DNA from: JBKPHS01 sp046729975
Lineage (GTDB): Bacteria > Actinomycetota > Thermoleophilia > Solirubrobacterales > Thermoleophilaceae
Direction: 5' to 3'
Assembly: GCA_046729975.1 (NCBI GenBank)
Contig: JBKPHS010000043.1
Coordinates: forward strand, 1-7,679
Length of the DNA: 7,679 nt
In this document: positions 1-6,082 of the stretch, in pieces
How positions within the stretch are numbered: the first letter of the stretch is position 1
Layout: every line of letters begins with the position of its first letter
Position numbers and translations under genes: made by a program
The notes under the pieces: model-generated
Seen by the model: the letters and a program-made list of their open reading frames with translations, nothing else
Database searches by the model: none
What the model was told of the DNA's origin: nothing

Positions 1-296
1 GAGGCGATGCGTTCGAAGCTCTCCTCGCCGAGCACGTCGCGGCGGGCGTGCAGCTGGATCCGCCCGGAGCGGTCGACCAGGTCGATGAACGCGGAGCCGC
101 CATGACCGCGGCGCGCCGCGATCCGGCCGGCCACGCGATAGGAGGCGTCGGTCTCCTCCCCCGCCCCCAGCCCGTCGTGCTCCTCGTGCACGTGCGCGAT
201 CGGGACGACGCCCTCGAACTCGTGGGGGAAGGGGTCGATGCCCTCGGCGCGCAGGCGCTCGACCTTGGCGCGTCTGTCATCGATCGACTCGGCCAC
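1..296 (-). CDS. lysS: Lysyl-tRNA synthetase, class II, N-terminal part (runs off the left edge)
   Basis: LysRS charges tRNA-Lys with lysine in the cytoplasm, using ATP. Only the first 98 residues are visible. They contain the family's opening helix (KVERLRAEGIDPFPHEF, about residues 11-27) and the start of the OB-fold anticodon-binding domain: YRVAGRIAARRGHGGSAFID at about 53-72, then LVDRSGRIQLHARRDVLGEE at about 73-92. This order is typical of bacterial class II LysRS; the catalytic domain lies outside the window. I chose the GTG at 294-296 because it gives the usual short N-terminus. No Shine-Dalgarno sequence precedes it, but a TAGACT box ends 7 nt upstream, which suggests a leaderless mRNA. 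The gene lies 58 bp downstream of the SARP gene on the same strand. Identity is confident; the exact start is inferred. Confidence 0.9.
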   Translation of the reverse strand, partial: MAESIDDRRAKVERLRAEGIDPFPHEFEGVVPIAHVHEEHDGLGAGEETDASYRVAGRIAARRGHGGSAFIDLVDRSGRIQLHARRDVLGEESFERIA

Positions 297-303
297 GGCG
301 GGC

Positions 304-309
304 AGTCTA
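304..309 (-). promoter_or_regulatory. Candidate -10 box for leaderless lysS
   Basis: Read on the minus strand the hexamer is TAGACT, a TAnnnT match to the actinobacterial -10 consensus. Exactly 7 nt separate it from the GTG start of lysS, so transcription would begin at or next to the start codon. The expected -35 position is occupied by the G-rich heptad array and has no TTGACA-like hexamer. This is inferred from position and sequence only. Confidence 0.4.
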
Positions 310-317
310 TGTATGAG

Positions 318-342
318 CCCCCAGCCCCCAGCCCCCAGCCCC
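318..342 (-). repeat. C5AG heptad tandem array / G-quadruplex motif upstream of lysS
   Basis: The plus strand reads C5-AG-C5-AG-C5-AG-C4, so the minus strand (coding strand for lysS) carries four G-tracts of 4 to 5 bases separated by CT. This fits the canonical G-quadruplex pattern with very short 2-nt loops. The unit is a perfect 7-mer tandem repeat. It sits between the SARP stop codon and the lysS -10 box, covering about -22 to -46 relative to the inferred lysS start site. The unit resembles the heptameric STRR repeats (CCCCA-type) described in cyanobacteria, but common origin is not implied. Confidence 0.75.
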
Positions 343-354
343 AGGGAGCAGGGC

Positions 355-3300
355 TCACCGCGTCGCGGCCGCCGAAGCCTTCGCCGCCCAGGTCTCCATT
401 CCCAGCTCCGTGTAGATCGAGACCGCCGCGTCAATGAGCTCCCGGGCTCGCTCGCGGTCGCCGGGGCCGTCGCGGGCGAGCAGCATCCGGGCGTAGCCGT
501 CCTCCGCGTGCGCGAGCCAGGGGCGAGCGCCCATTCTCCGCTCTATCTCGAGGGCGTCGTCGAAGTGCTTCTCTGCGTCGTCGAAGCGGCCGAACATCGT
601 CGACAGGATGCCCAGCCCTCGTGCGACCGAGCCGAAGCTGGCTTCGACGGGCGCCTGGGCATAGAGATGCTCGTAGGGGAGGAGCAGCGAGTAGAGCTTC
701 GCCGCCGCGTCCGTGTCGCCGAGAAACGCGCACGGGTCGGGCAGGAGGCTCATGCTGAACAGCCACTCGGCGTCCTCGTGCTCGTGAGCTAGATCGCGCG
801 ACAGCAGGGCGTCAAAGACCGGCCGCGCGTCCCGCTCCCGGCCGAGCTCGCCGTACAGATGCGCAAGGGCACAGCTGAACCTCAGGAGCGCCGGGTACTC
901 GTGCACGGAGCGCCTGATGGTGTCCTCGAGCTCCGCCAGCCGCCCTTGGCCCCGGCGGAGCACGAACAGCGCGAGCCTCTGGGAAACGACGGCGTTCCAG
1001 CTCTCCGCCCGCCGGCCGAGGGCCAGCGTCTCGGAGATCAGCTGCTCGGCCCGCTCGAAGCGGCCTTCCATCAACGCCAGCATGGTCCGGCCCGTGCCGA
1101 CGTGCCAGCGCTGCGCAGGCTGGCGCAGCTCGTCGGCCAGCTTGCTCAGCGCGTCGAGCTCGACCTCGACGCCGGCGCGGTCAACCAGCGCCCAGAAGGC
1201 GTGAAAGCGGAAATCGTGGCCTTCGAATACCCGCTCCTTGTCGCCGATCTCCTCGCCCAGCGCCATCAGCTGCTCTCCCGCGACGAGACCGTCGCCGGCT
1301 ACTGCCGGTGTTTCGACCGCCACCCAATGTCCCTCGAGCGCGTAGGCGAGTGTCACCGGATCGCCCAGACGCCTCGCGATTTCGACTCCCTCCTCGGCGA
1401 GAGCGATCCTACGGTCGCGGGAAGGGTCGTCGCGTCTTGCCGCCGCGAGCCGGGCGAGCAACCTCGCTCGCGCGGAAGTGTCTCCTTCGCCGATCGCCGC
1501 CAGGGCACGCTCCAGGAGGGGGACGAGGAGAGGGTCGATGCTGCCGCGCGCCCAGCCGAATCTTCCCACGTACTCGAGCGCCGCCCGTGCGAGCTGGTCG
1601 GACCGACCCGCCTGCTGGGCGAGCGTGGCCGCTCGCTGAAGGGCCTGCTTTGCTTCGTGCGCACTCCCGGCCCGGCTGAGGGCCTCGCCCAGCGAGAGCA
1701 GCAGCTCGCAGCTCTTGTTCGAGTCGGCCGATCCCGCCCTCTCGAGCACGCGGAGCGCGCTCGTGTAGTGGCGAGCCGCCTCCTCATAGGCGAGTTGGGA
1801 TGCCGCCAGGTCGCCTGCGCGCGTGGCGTAGCCGACCGCCTTCTCCGCGTCGGCGCTTCCCGCTTCGAGGAAGTGGTGGGCCAGCTCTGCGAGATGCGGC
1901 TCCAGGTTCTCGGCGTAGTGGCCCTCGAGGGCCGAACCGATCGCTTGGTGAAGGCGGAGGCGCCGAGTGGCCGGAAGGTCCTCGTAAAGCGTGTCGCGAA
2001 TCAGCACGTGAGAGAAGCGCAGGCGTTCTGGAGCGTCCGGCACATCGCCCACGAGGCGCGCGTCGACAGCCTCCTCGAGTGCTCCGAAGAGCTCATCCTG
2101 CTGGAGCCCGCTTACCCACTGGAGGGCACGAACGTCGAACTCCCGGCCGAGCACGGAGGCCAGAGTCAGCACCTGCTTGCAGCGGTCGGACTGACGTCCG
2201 AGCCTCCGGCGGATCGCCTCCCTCACTCCCTCTGGGATGGGGAGCCGCTCCTCCGCTCCGTCGGCCCGCTCGATGGCGCCCTCGGCGGCCAGAAGACGTC
2301 CAACCTCCCCAGCGAAGAGGGGGTTCCCCTCGGTTTCGGCGTGGATTCGTGAGGACAGCTCGTCCGTCGGAATCCAGCCGGCGGTCAGCTCGAGCAGCTG
2401 GGCGGTGTCGGGAGCACTGAGTCCCCTGAGGGCGACCCGGCGCACCGTGGGCTCCCGCGTGAGCTCGGGCAGGGCTTCTCCGAGGTCTGGCCCTACTTCC
2501 GTGTCGCGGTAGCAGCCCACAATGAGGACCCGCACTCCCTGGAGCTCCGCAGCCACGAACCGCAGCAGCAGCAGCGAGGGCGCATCGGCGGCGTGGAGGT
2601 CGTCGAGGAACAGCGCCAGCGGCTCGGCTTTCGCCGTGCCTCTCAGGAACGACGAGACCGACTCGAACAGGCGGAAGCGAGTTCCCTCCGACTCAGGTTC
2701 CTGGCCCGCCGGCAGATCCGGGAACACCTCGCGCAGCTCGGGAAGAATCATCGTCAGCTCCGGAGCCTCTCGCTCCGCCTGACCCCGCAACACCGCGGGA
2801 TCGGTTTCGCGCACGTACGACCGGAGCGCCTGGACCCAGGGCCAATACGCCGGGGCGCCCCCGGCCTCCCAGCAGCGGCCGACGAGCGTCCGCGCGCCGC
2901 GGGACCTTGCGTGCGCGGTCAGCTCCTCGGCAAGGCGACTCTTGCCGATGCCGGGCTCACCGGCGAGCAGGAACAGGCGCCCGCGTCCGGCGAAGGCGTC
3001 GTCAAGGCCGGCAACGAGCTCGCCGAGCTCGGCCTCGCGGCCGACGAACGCGCCGCGTGCGGGCTCCGCCTCGACCGCCAGCAGGTCGAGTTCCGAGTCC
3101 TGTTGGAGGATCGCCTGGTGCAGCTCGCGGAGCTCACGGCCGGGCTCGATGCCGAGCTCCTCCACGAGCGCCGCGCGGGCGTCGGCGTACGCATCGAGCG
3201 CCTCGGCCTGGCGTCCCGAGCGGTAGAGGGCGAGCATGAGCTGACCGCGCAGCCGTTCGCGGAGCGGGTGCTCCTTGACGAGCGCCTCGAGCTCCCCGAC

Positions 3301-3780
3301 GAGCTCGGCGTGGCGGCCGCCGGCGAGGTCCCGCTCGATGCGCTCCTCGAGGCAGCCGAGACGCAGCTCCTCCAGACGAGCGATCTCGGGCTGTGCGAAG
3401 CGCCGGTAGGCGAACTCGCCGAGTGGGGGGCCGCGCCAGAGTGCGAGCGCCTCGTCGAGCCTGCCCTCCGCCTGAAGCCGCCGGAAGCGCTCGACGTCGA
3501 GCTCGTCCGGGTCGACGCGGAGCACGTAGCCGGGCGCCTTCGTCTGCAGGCGCTCCCTGCCGAGCAGCTTGCGCAGCTGTGAGACGTAGACCTGGAGCCC
3601 CTTCTGAGCCGTGCTCGGCGGGTCGCCCTCCCAGAGTCCCTCGATCAGGCGGTCGCTCGAGACGACCCGGTTCGCCTCGAGCAGGAGCAGGGCCAATAGC
3701 GCGCGCTGCTTTTGTCCACCGAGATCGAGCGCCCGTCCGTCGGAGAGCACCTCGAGCGGCCCCAGAACACGAAACTCCAT
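355..3780 (-). CDS. AfsR/SARP-family transcriptional regulator (winged helix-BTAD-AAA ATPase-TPR)
   Basis: A large SARP-type regulator of 1141 residues. Residues 1-90 form an OmpR-like winged helix (LGGQKQRALLALLLLEANRV at 20-39; LQVYVSQLRKLLG at 62-74; GYVLRVDPDELDVERF at 84-99). Residues about 95-235 are the bacterial transcriptional activation domain (ALALWRGPPLGEF; YRSGRQAEALDAYADARAAL; ELGIEPGRELRELHQAIL). A linker leads to FVGREAEL at 245-252 and an AAA/STAND ATPase with Walker A GEPGIGKS at 274-281, Walker B LALFLDDLHAAD at 388-399 and ETEGNPLF at 482-489. The rest is helical and TPR-like (HHFLEAG at 635-641, LAYEEAARHYTSAL at 663-676, and onward to the end). The ATPase resembles that of LAL and other large STAND regulators. 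Family knowledge: such proteins switch on target genes when the ATPase/TPR part receives a signal. The ATG at 3778-3780 follows a GGAG box by 7 nt. It is divergent from the ydeI-like gene, which is therefore the nearest candidate target. The ligand is unknown. Confidence 0.93.
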   Translation of the reverse strand: MEFRVLGPLEVLSDGRALDLGGQKQRALLALLLLEANRVVSSDRLIEGLWEGDPPSTAQKGLQVYVSQLRKLLGRERLQTKAPGYVLRVDPDELDVERFRRLQAEGRLDEALALWRGPPLGEFAYRRFAQPEIARLEELRLGCLEERIERDLAGGRHAELVGELEALVKEHPLRERLRGQLMLALYRSGRQAEALDAYADARAALVEELGIEPGRELRELHQAILQQDSELDLLAVEAEPARGAFVGREAELGELVAGLDDAFAGRGRLFLLAGEPGIGKSRLAEELTAHARSRGARTLVGRCWEAGGAPAYWPWVQALRSYVRETDPAVLRGQAEREAPELTMILPELREVFPDLPAGQEPESEGTRFRLFESVSSFLRGTAKAEPLALFLDDLHAADAPSLLLLRFVAAELQGVRVLIVGCYRDTEVGPDLGEALPELTREPTVRRVALRGLSAPDTAQLLELTAGWIPTDELSSRIHAETEGNPLFAGEVGRLLAAEGAIERADGAEERLPIPEGVREAIRRRLGRQSDRCKQVLTLASVLGREFDVRALQWVSGLQQDELFGALEEAVDARLVGDVPDAPERLRFSHVLIRDTLYEDLPATRRLRLHQAIGSALEGHYAENLEPHLAELAHHFLEAGSADAEKAVGYATRAGDLAASQLAYEEAARHYTSALRVLERAGSADSNKSCELLLSLGEALSRAGSAHEAKQALQRAATLAQQAGRSDQLARAALEYVGRFGWARGSIDPLLVPLLERALAAIGEGDTSARARLLARLAAARRDDPSRDRRIALAEEGVEIARRLGDPVTLAYALEGHWVAVETPAVAGDGLVAGEQLMALGEEIGDKERVFEGHDFRFHAFWALVDRAGVEVELDALSKLADELRQPAQRWHVGTGRTMLALMEGRFERAEQLISETLALGRRAESWNAVVSQRLALFVLRRGQGRLAELEDTIRRSVHEYPALLRFSCALAHLYGELGRERDARPVFDALLSRDLAHEHEDAEWLFSMSLLPDPCAFLGDTDAAAKLYSLLLPYEHLYAQAPVEASFGSVARGLGILSTMFGRFDDAEKHFDDALEIERRMGARPWLAHAEDGYARMLLARDGPGDRERARELIDAAVSIYTELGMETWAAKASAAATR

Positions 3781-3798
3781 CGCCGGTCTCCGGCGACG
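3778..3798 (-). promoter_or_regulatory. Start-codon hairpin over the SARP ribosome binding site
   Basis: On the SARP coding strand, CGTCGCCGG and CCGGCGATG can pair as a 9-bp stem with one G-U wobble around an AGA loop. The stem contains the ATG start codon and part of the GGAG Shine-Dalgarno box (plus-strand positions 3788-3791), and the rest of that box is in the loop. If transcription starts upstream of it, this structure should reduce ribosome access. The pairing is read directly from the sequence; regulation is inferred. Confidence 0.5.
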
Positions 3799-3809
3799 CT
3801 AACAGCGTC
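3795..3809. repeat. Perfect 6-bp inverted repeat in the SARP/ydeI divergent gap
   Basis: GACGCT-AAC-AGCGTC forms a perfect dyad with a 3-bp spacer. It shares the bases 3795-3798 with the start-codon hairpin, so the two structures cannot form at once in the SARP leader RNA. As DNA it could equally be an operator between the two divergent genes. It also overlaps a TGnTAnnnT sequence on the minus strand (3796-3804), an alternative extended -10 that would leave almost no leader. Confidence 0.5.
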
Positions 3810-3826
3810 CGCGGTGCCGCTCAAGG

Positions 3827-3832
3827 AAGCTA
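3827..3832 (-). promoter_or_regulatory. Candidate -10 box for the SARP gene
   Basis: The minus strand reads TAGCTT (TAnnnT). Transcription from here would begin near 3819 and give a leader of about 38 nt containing both overlapping hairpins and the GGAG box. No clear -35 was found. It overlaps the opposing ydeI -10 box by two bases. Confidence 0.25.
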
Positions 3833-3836
3833 TTTT
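3831..3836 (+). promoter_or_regulatory. Candidate -10 box for the leaderless ydeI-like gene
   Basis: TATTTT lies exactly 7 nt upstream of the ATG at 3844, the geometry expected for a leaderless transcript. It sits in the only AT-rich patch of this 63-bp gap. An AAGGA sequence at 3823-3827 is 16 nt from the ATG, too far for an efficient Shine-Dalgarno site. No good -35 hexamer is visible. Confidence 0.4.
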
Positions 3837-3843
3837 TCGGCCC

Positions 3844-4425
3844 ATGAGCCCCAGGGACGCGCTGCCCGTCATTCCTTTCGCGTCAAGGGACGCGTGGGAC
3901 GCTTGGCTCGCGGAGCATCACGAGGACGCGGACGGGGTGTGGATCAAAATCGCGAAGAAAGGGTCGGGGATCGAGAGCGTGACGCACCCGGAGGCGCTCG
4001 AGGTCGCGCTCTGCTACGGCTGGATCGACGGTCTGCGGGACAGGCTCGACGACGAGTACTTCCTCCAGCGGTTCACCCCCCGCAGGCCGAGGAGCAAGTG
4101 GTCGAAGGTCAACTGCGGGAAGGCGACGGAGCTGATCGAACAGGGGCGGATGCGCCCCGCTGGACTGAAGGAGGTCGAGCGAGCCAAGGCTGACGGCCGC
4201 TGGGACGCTGCGTACGACCCATGGAGCACCGTGACGGTACCCGACGACCTGCAGCGAGAGCTGGACCGCAACGACACGGCCCGGGAGTTCTTCGCGACGC
4301 TCGACAGCCGGAACAGGTACGCGATCCTCTACCGGATCCAGGACGCCAAGAAGCCGGAGACGCGGGCCCGGCGGATCGAGCAGTACGTCGCGATGCTCAA
4401 TAACCGGGAGAAGCTGTATCCCTGA
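3844..4425 (+). CDS. YdeI/OmpD-associated (OmdA) family protein
   Basis: A 193-residue soluble protein with the hallmark blocks of the YdeI/OmpD-associated family: an N-terminal LPVIPFASRDAWDAWL (7-22), GVWIKIAKKGSG (31-42), EALEVALCYGWIDG (50-63), RFTPRRPRSKWSKVN (76-90), and the C-terminal OmdA-like segment with FFATLDSRNRYAILYRIQDA (149-168) and KKPETRARRIEQYV (169-182). Length is normal for the family and there is no signal peptide or membrane segment. The biochemical function is not established; the Pfam family name links it to bacteriocin or cationic-peptide protection. The ORF is open upstream to 3712, but homologues start near LPV, and the ATG at 3844 fits both this and the -10 spacing. 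It is divergent from the SARP gene (63-bp gap) and convergent with greA, and ends before a palindrome and a terminator. Confidence 0.9.
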   Translation: MSPRDALPVIPFASRDAWDAWLAEHHEDADGVWIKIAKKGSGIESVTHPEALEVALCYGWIDGLRDRLDDEYFLQRFTPRRPRSKWSKVNCGKATELIEQGRMRPAGLKEVERAKADGRWDAAYDPWSTVTVPDDLQRELDRNDTAREFFATLDSRNRYAILYRIQDAKKPETRARRIEQYVAMLNNREKLYP

Positions 4426-4430
4426 GTCGG

Positions 4431-4500
4431 TAGTCGCTAGTCGCTAGGGGCGAGGGCTCGGGCCCAGCCCTAGGGACCAGGGACTAAGGACTAGCGACTA
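4431..4500. repeat. 70-bp heptad-built palindrome between ydeI and greA
   Basis: The outer arms 4431-4442 and 4489-4500 are perfect 12-bp inverted repeats (TAGTCGCTAGTC / GACTAGCGACTA). An inner 6-bp stem pairs AGGGCT (4453-4458) with AGCCCT (4466-4471). Each arm is built from degenerate 7-mers: TAGTCGC, TAGTCGC, TAGGGGC on the left; AGGGACC, AGGGACT, AAGGACT, AGCGACT on the right. It begins 6 bp after the ydeI stop codon. This looks like a dispersed intergenic repeat element rather than coding DNA; it could also act as a bidirectional transcription barrier. Confidence 0.7.
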
Positions 4501-4530
4501 AGAAGCAAGCGTCAGCTTGCTTCTATTTTT
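4501..4530 (+). terminator. Rho-independent terminator for the ydeI-like gene
   Basis: AGAAGCAAGC (4501-4510) pairs perfectly with GCTTGCTTCT (4515-4524) across a GTCA loop and is followed by ATTTTTG and then a further TTTT run, giving a good U-tract for plus-strand transcripts. The right arm and the U-tract lie inside the last codons of greA, and the loop holds greA's stop codon. Minus-strand greA transcripts can form the same hairpin but have no U-tract behind it. Confidence 0.8.
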
Positions 4531-4991
4531 GTAATTTTCAGCTTGCGGGCCGGGCCGCGCGGGACCGGCACGGAGACGACGTCGCCGCGCTTGTGCCCGA
4601 GCAGGGCGCTGCCGACCGGCGACTCGTTCGAGAGCTTGTTCTCGGACGGGTTCGCCTCGGCTGAGCCGACGATCCGGTACTTGACCGACTTCTCGGTCTT
4701 CTGGTCCTTGACGTGCACGGTGGTGCCGACCGAGACGGCGTCGGTGCTGATCGCGCGGTTGTCGATGACCGTGGCCGCGCGCAGCTTCTCCTCGAGGTCC
4801 GAGATCTGCTTCTCGAGCATTGCCTGCTCGTTCTTCGCGTCGTCGTACTCGGAGTTCTCGGCGATGTCGCCGAACTCGCGGGCCTCCTTGATGCGCTCGG
4901 CGACCTCGCGCCGGCGGGTGGTATGGAGGTAGTCGATCTTGGCCTTCAGCTCCTTCAGGCCTTCAGGGGTGAGAATCAGTTCCTTTTGCAT
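4512..4991 (-). CDS. greA: Transcription elongation factor GreA
   Basis: GreA enters the secondary channel of RNA polymerase and stimulates cleavage of backtracked transcripts. The 159-residue product has the usual family length. Residues about 1-75 form the N-terminal antiparallel coiled coil (ILTPEGLKELKAKIDYL at 6-22; AERIKEAREFGDIAENSEYD at 31-50), with the conserved acidic tip residues D42 and E45. Residues about 78-159 are the FKBP-like C-terminal domain (VGTTVHVKDQ at 88-97; YRIVGSAEANP at 105-115; SPVGSALLGHKRGDVVSVPV at 124-143). The ATG at 4989-4991 has a GGAGG box 7 nt upstream. The longer upstream ORF in the same frame is a shadow of dus. greA lies 62 bp downstream of dus on the same strand. 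Its final codons are unusually AT-rich because they double as the opposing terminator's U-tract. Confidence 0.97.
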   Translation of the reverse strand: MQKELILTPEGLKELKAKIDYLHTTRRREVAERIKEAREFGDIAENSEYDDAKNEQAMLEKQISDLEEKLRAATVIDNRAISTDAVSVGTTVHVKDQKTEKSVKYRIVGSAEANPSENKLSNESPVGSALLGHKRGDVVSVPVPRGPARKLKITKIEAS

Positions 4992-4998
4992 AAGAAAA

Positions 4999-5003
4999 CC
5001 TCC
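4999..5003 (-). promoter_or_regulatory. greA ribosome binding site
   Basis: The minus strand reads GGAGG followed by a 7-nt T-rich spacer and ATG. This strong site fixes the greA start at 4991. Confidence 0.85.
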
Positions 5004-5029
5004 GCTGGGGACGGCCGGAGGGACCGCGC

Positions 5030-5038
5030 AGTGTAGCA
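5030..5038 (-). promoter_or_regulatory. Candidate extended -10 promoter for greA
   Basis: The minus strand reads TGCTACACT, a full TGnTAnnnT match, in the 62-bp dus-greA gap. It would give greA a leader of roughly 30 nt and its own promoter besides any read-through from dus. No -35 hexamer is recognisable at normal spacing, as is common for extended -10 promoters. Confidence 0.3.
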
Positions 5039-5053
5039 GCGCGTCTGGCGGGC

Positions 5054-6046
5054 TCAGGCGGCCAATGCGGGGGACAAGGGGCCAGCCAGATCGGTCAAGG
5101 CACGGCGGGCGTCGTCGGTCGTGGGGGCCGACACGAGCGGCTGCTGTTCCGCCTTGGTCAGACCCATCGCCTCCGCGTACCAGGGATAGAACTTGCGGAG
5201 GTATCGGCCGGCGCGTTCGGGGCCGAGGTGCTCCTCGGCGCGGTCGATGACCCAGCGGAGCTCGCGGGCGACCTCGACGCGTGTCGGGTCGCCGTCGCGG
5301 AGGCCGAGCAGGCGCTCGAACAGCCACGGGTTGCCGAGCGAGCCACGCGCCAGCATCACCGCATCGGCGCCGCTCCGGTCGAAGGCCTCGCGGACCTCGG
5401 CGTCCGAGCGCAGCCCGCCCGAGAGCATCACAGGCACCTCGAGCGCCTCCACGAGCTCCCTCGCGAGGACGTAGTCGGGCCTGCCGCTGTGCTCCTGCGA
5501 AGCGTGGCGCGGATGGAAGCCGATGCCCGCCACGCCGGCGTCCTCGACGAGGCGCCGGGCGAGCTCCACGCCACCGCGGTCCCCCGGTCGCTGCCCCGGC
5601 CGCAGCTTGACCGTGACCGGCAGGCCGCCGCCTTCGCGCGCTGCACGGGCGATCGCGACCGCCTTGTCTTGGTCCTCGAGCAGCGCGGCGCCCGCGCCCG
5701 TCTTGCACACCTTGCGCACCGGGCAGCCCATGTTGATGTCGATCAGATCGGCGCCGGCCTCGCGGACGATCGCGGCGGCCTCGCGCATCACGTCGGGGTC
5801 GTGGCCGAAGAGCTGGATCGAGACCGGGTGCTCCTCGGGATGGATGCGCAGGAACTGGGTGTGCGTCCGCTCGTCCCCGTACTTCAGCCCGAAGCTCGAC
5901 ACCATCTCGGACACGACGAGCCCGGCGCCGTGGCGCTTGGCCTGCAGCCGCACGAACCAGTTGCCGATGCCGGCCAGCGGAGCGAGGACGAGCCTGTTAG
6001 GCAGTCGGATGCCGCCAAGACTCCACGGTTCGGTCAGCGATCGCAC
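5054..6046 (-). CDS. dusB: tRNA-dihydrouridine synthase (DusB-like)
   Basis: An FMN-dependent TIM-barrel enzyme that reduces uridine to dihydrouridine in tRNA using NADPH. The 330-residue product shows the family motifs in order: LAPLAGIGNWFVRLQAK (21-37), GAGLVVSEMVS (40-50), SIQLFGHDPD (76-85), DINMGCPVRKVCKTGAGAAL (103-122) with the catalytic cysteine C108, VTVKLRPG (144-151) with K147, GFHPRH (176-181), VMLSGGLRS (206-214) and DAVMLARGSLGNPWLF (228-243), the last two contributing to FMN phosphate binding. The GTG at 6044-6046 is the best start; no Shine-Dalgarno precedes it, but TACCGT sits 7 nt upstream, suggesting a leaderless mRNA. It is followed by greA, as in dus-greA-lysS clusters of other bacteria. 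The family is certain; the DusB subgroup is likely, not proven. Confidence 0.92.
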   Translation of the reverse strand: MRSLTEPWSLGGIRLPNRLVLAPLAGIGNWFVRLQAKRHGAGLVVSEMVSSFGLKYGDERTHTQFLRIHPEEHPVSIQLFGHDPDVMREAAAIVREAGADLIDINMGCPVRKVCKTGAGAALLEDQDKAVAIARAAREGGGLPVTVKLRPGQRPGDRGGVELARRLVEDAGVAGIGFHPRHASQEHSGRPDYVLARELVEALEVPVMLSGGLRSDAEVREAFDRSGADAVMLARGSLGNPWLFERLLGLRDGDPTRVEVARELRWVIDRAEEHLGPERAGRYLRKFYPWYAEAMGLTKAEQQPLVSAPTTDDARRALTDLAGPLSPALAA

Positions 6047-6053
6047 GCCGCCA

Positions 6054-6059
6054 ACGGTA
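6054..6059 (-). promoter_or_regulatory. Candidate -10 box for leaderless dus
   Basis: The minus strand reads TACCGT (TAnnnT) with exactly 7 nt to the GTG start. A TCGACG hexamer at 6075-6080 resembles a -35 but its 15-bp spacing is short. This is a weak match, supported mainly by the same spacing at lysS and ydeI. Confidence 0.3.
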
Positions 6060-6082
6060 ACCGCTAAGGCGGGCCGTCGACC

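Noticed and set aside
318..342. C5AG array as a CRISPR array or transposon end
   Set aside because: The unit is 7 bp with no spacers, and there is no transposase or target duplication nearby.
859..2352. 497-codon open frame on the plus strand inside the SARP gene
   Set aside because: It is antisense to clear ATPase and TPR-like coding sequence, has no recognisable domain, and long antisense frames are expected at this GC content. The same applies to the plus-strand frames at 238-792 and 2593-3582.
4512..5708. greA as a longer 398-residue protein reading in from upstream
   Set aside because: The extra N-terminal part is an Arg/Ala-rich shadow of dus. The ATG at 4991 has a strong GGAGG box and gives the standard 159-residue GreA.
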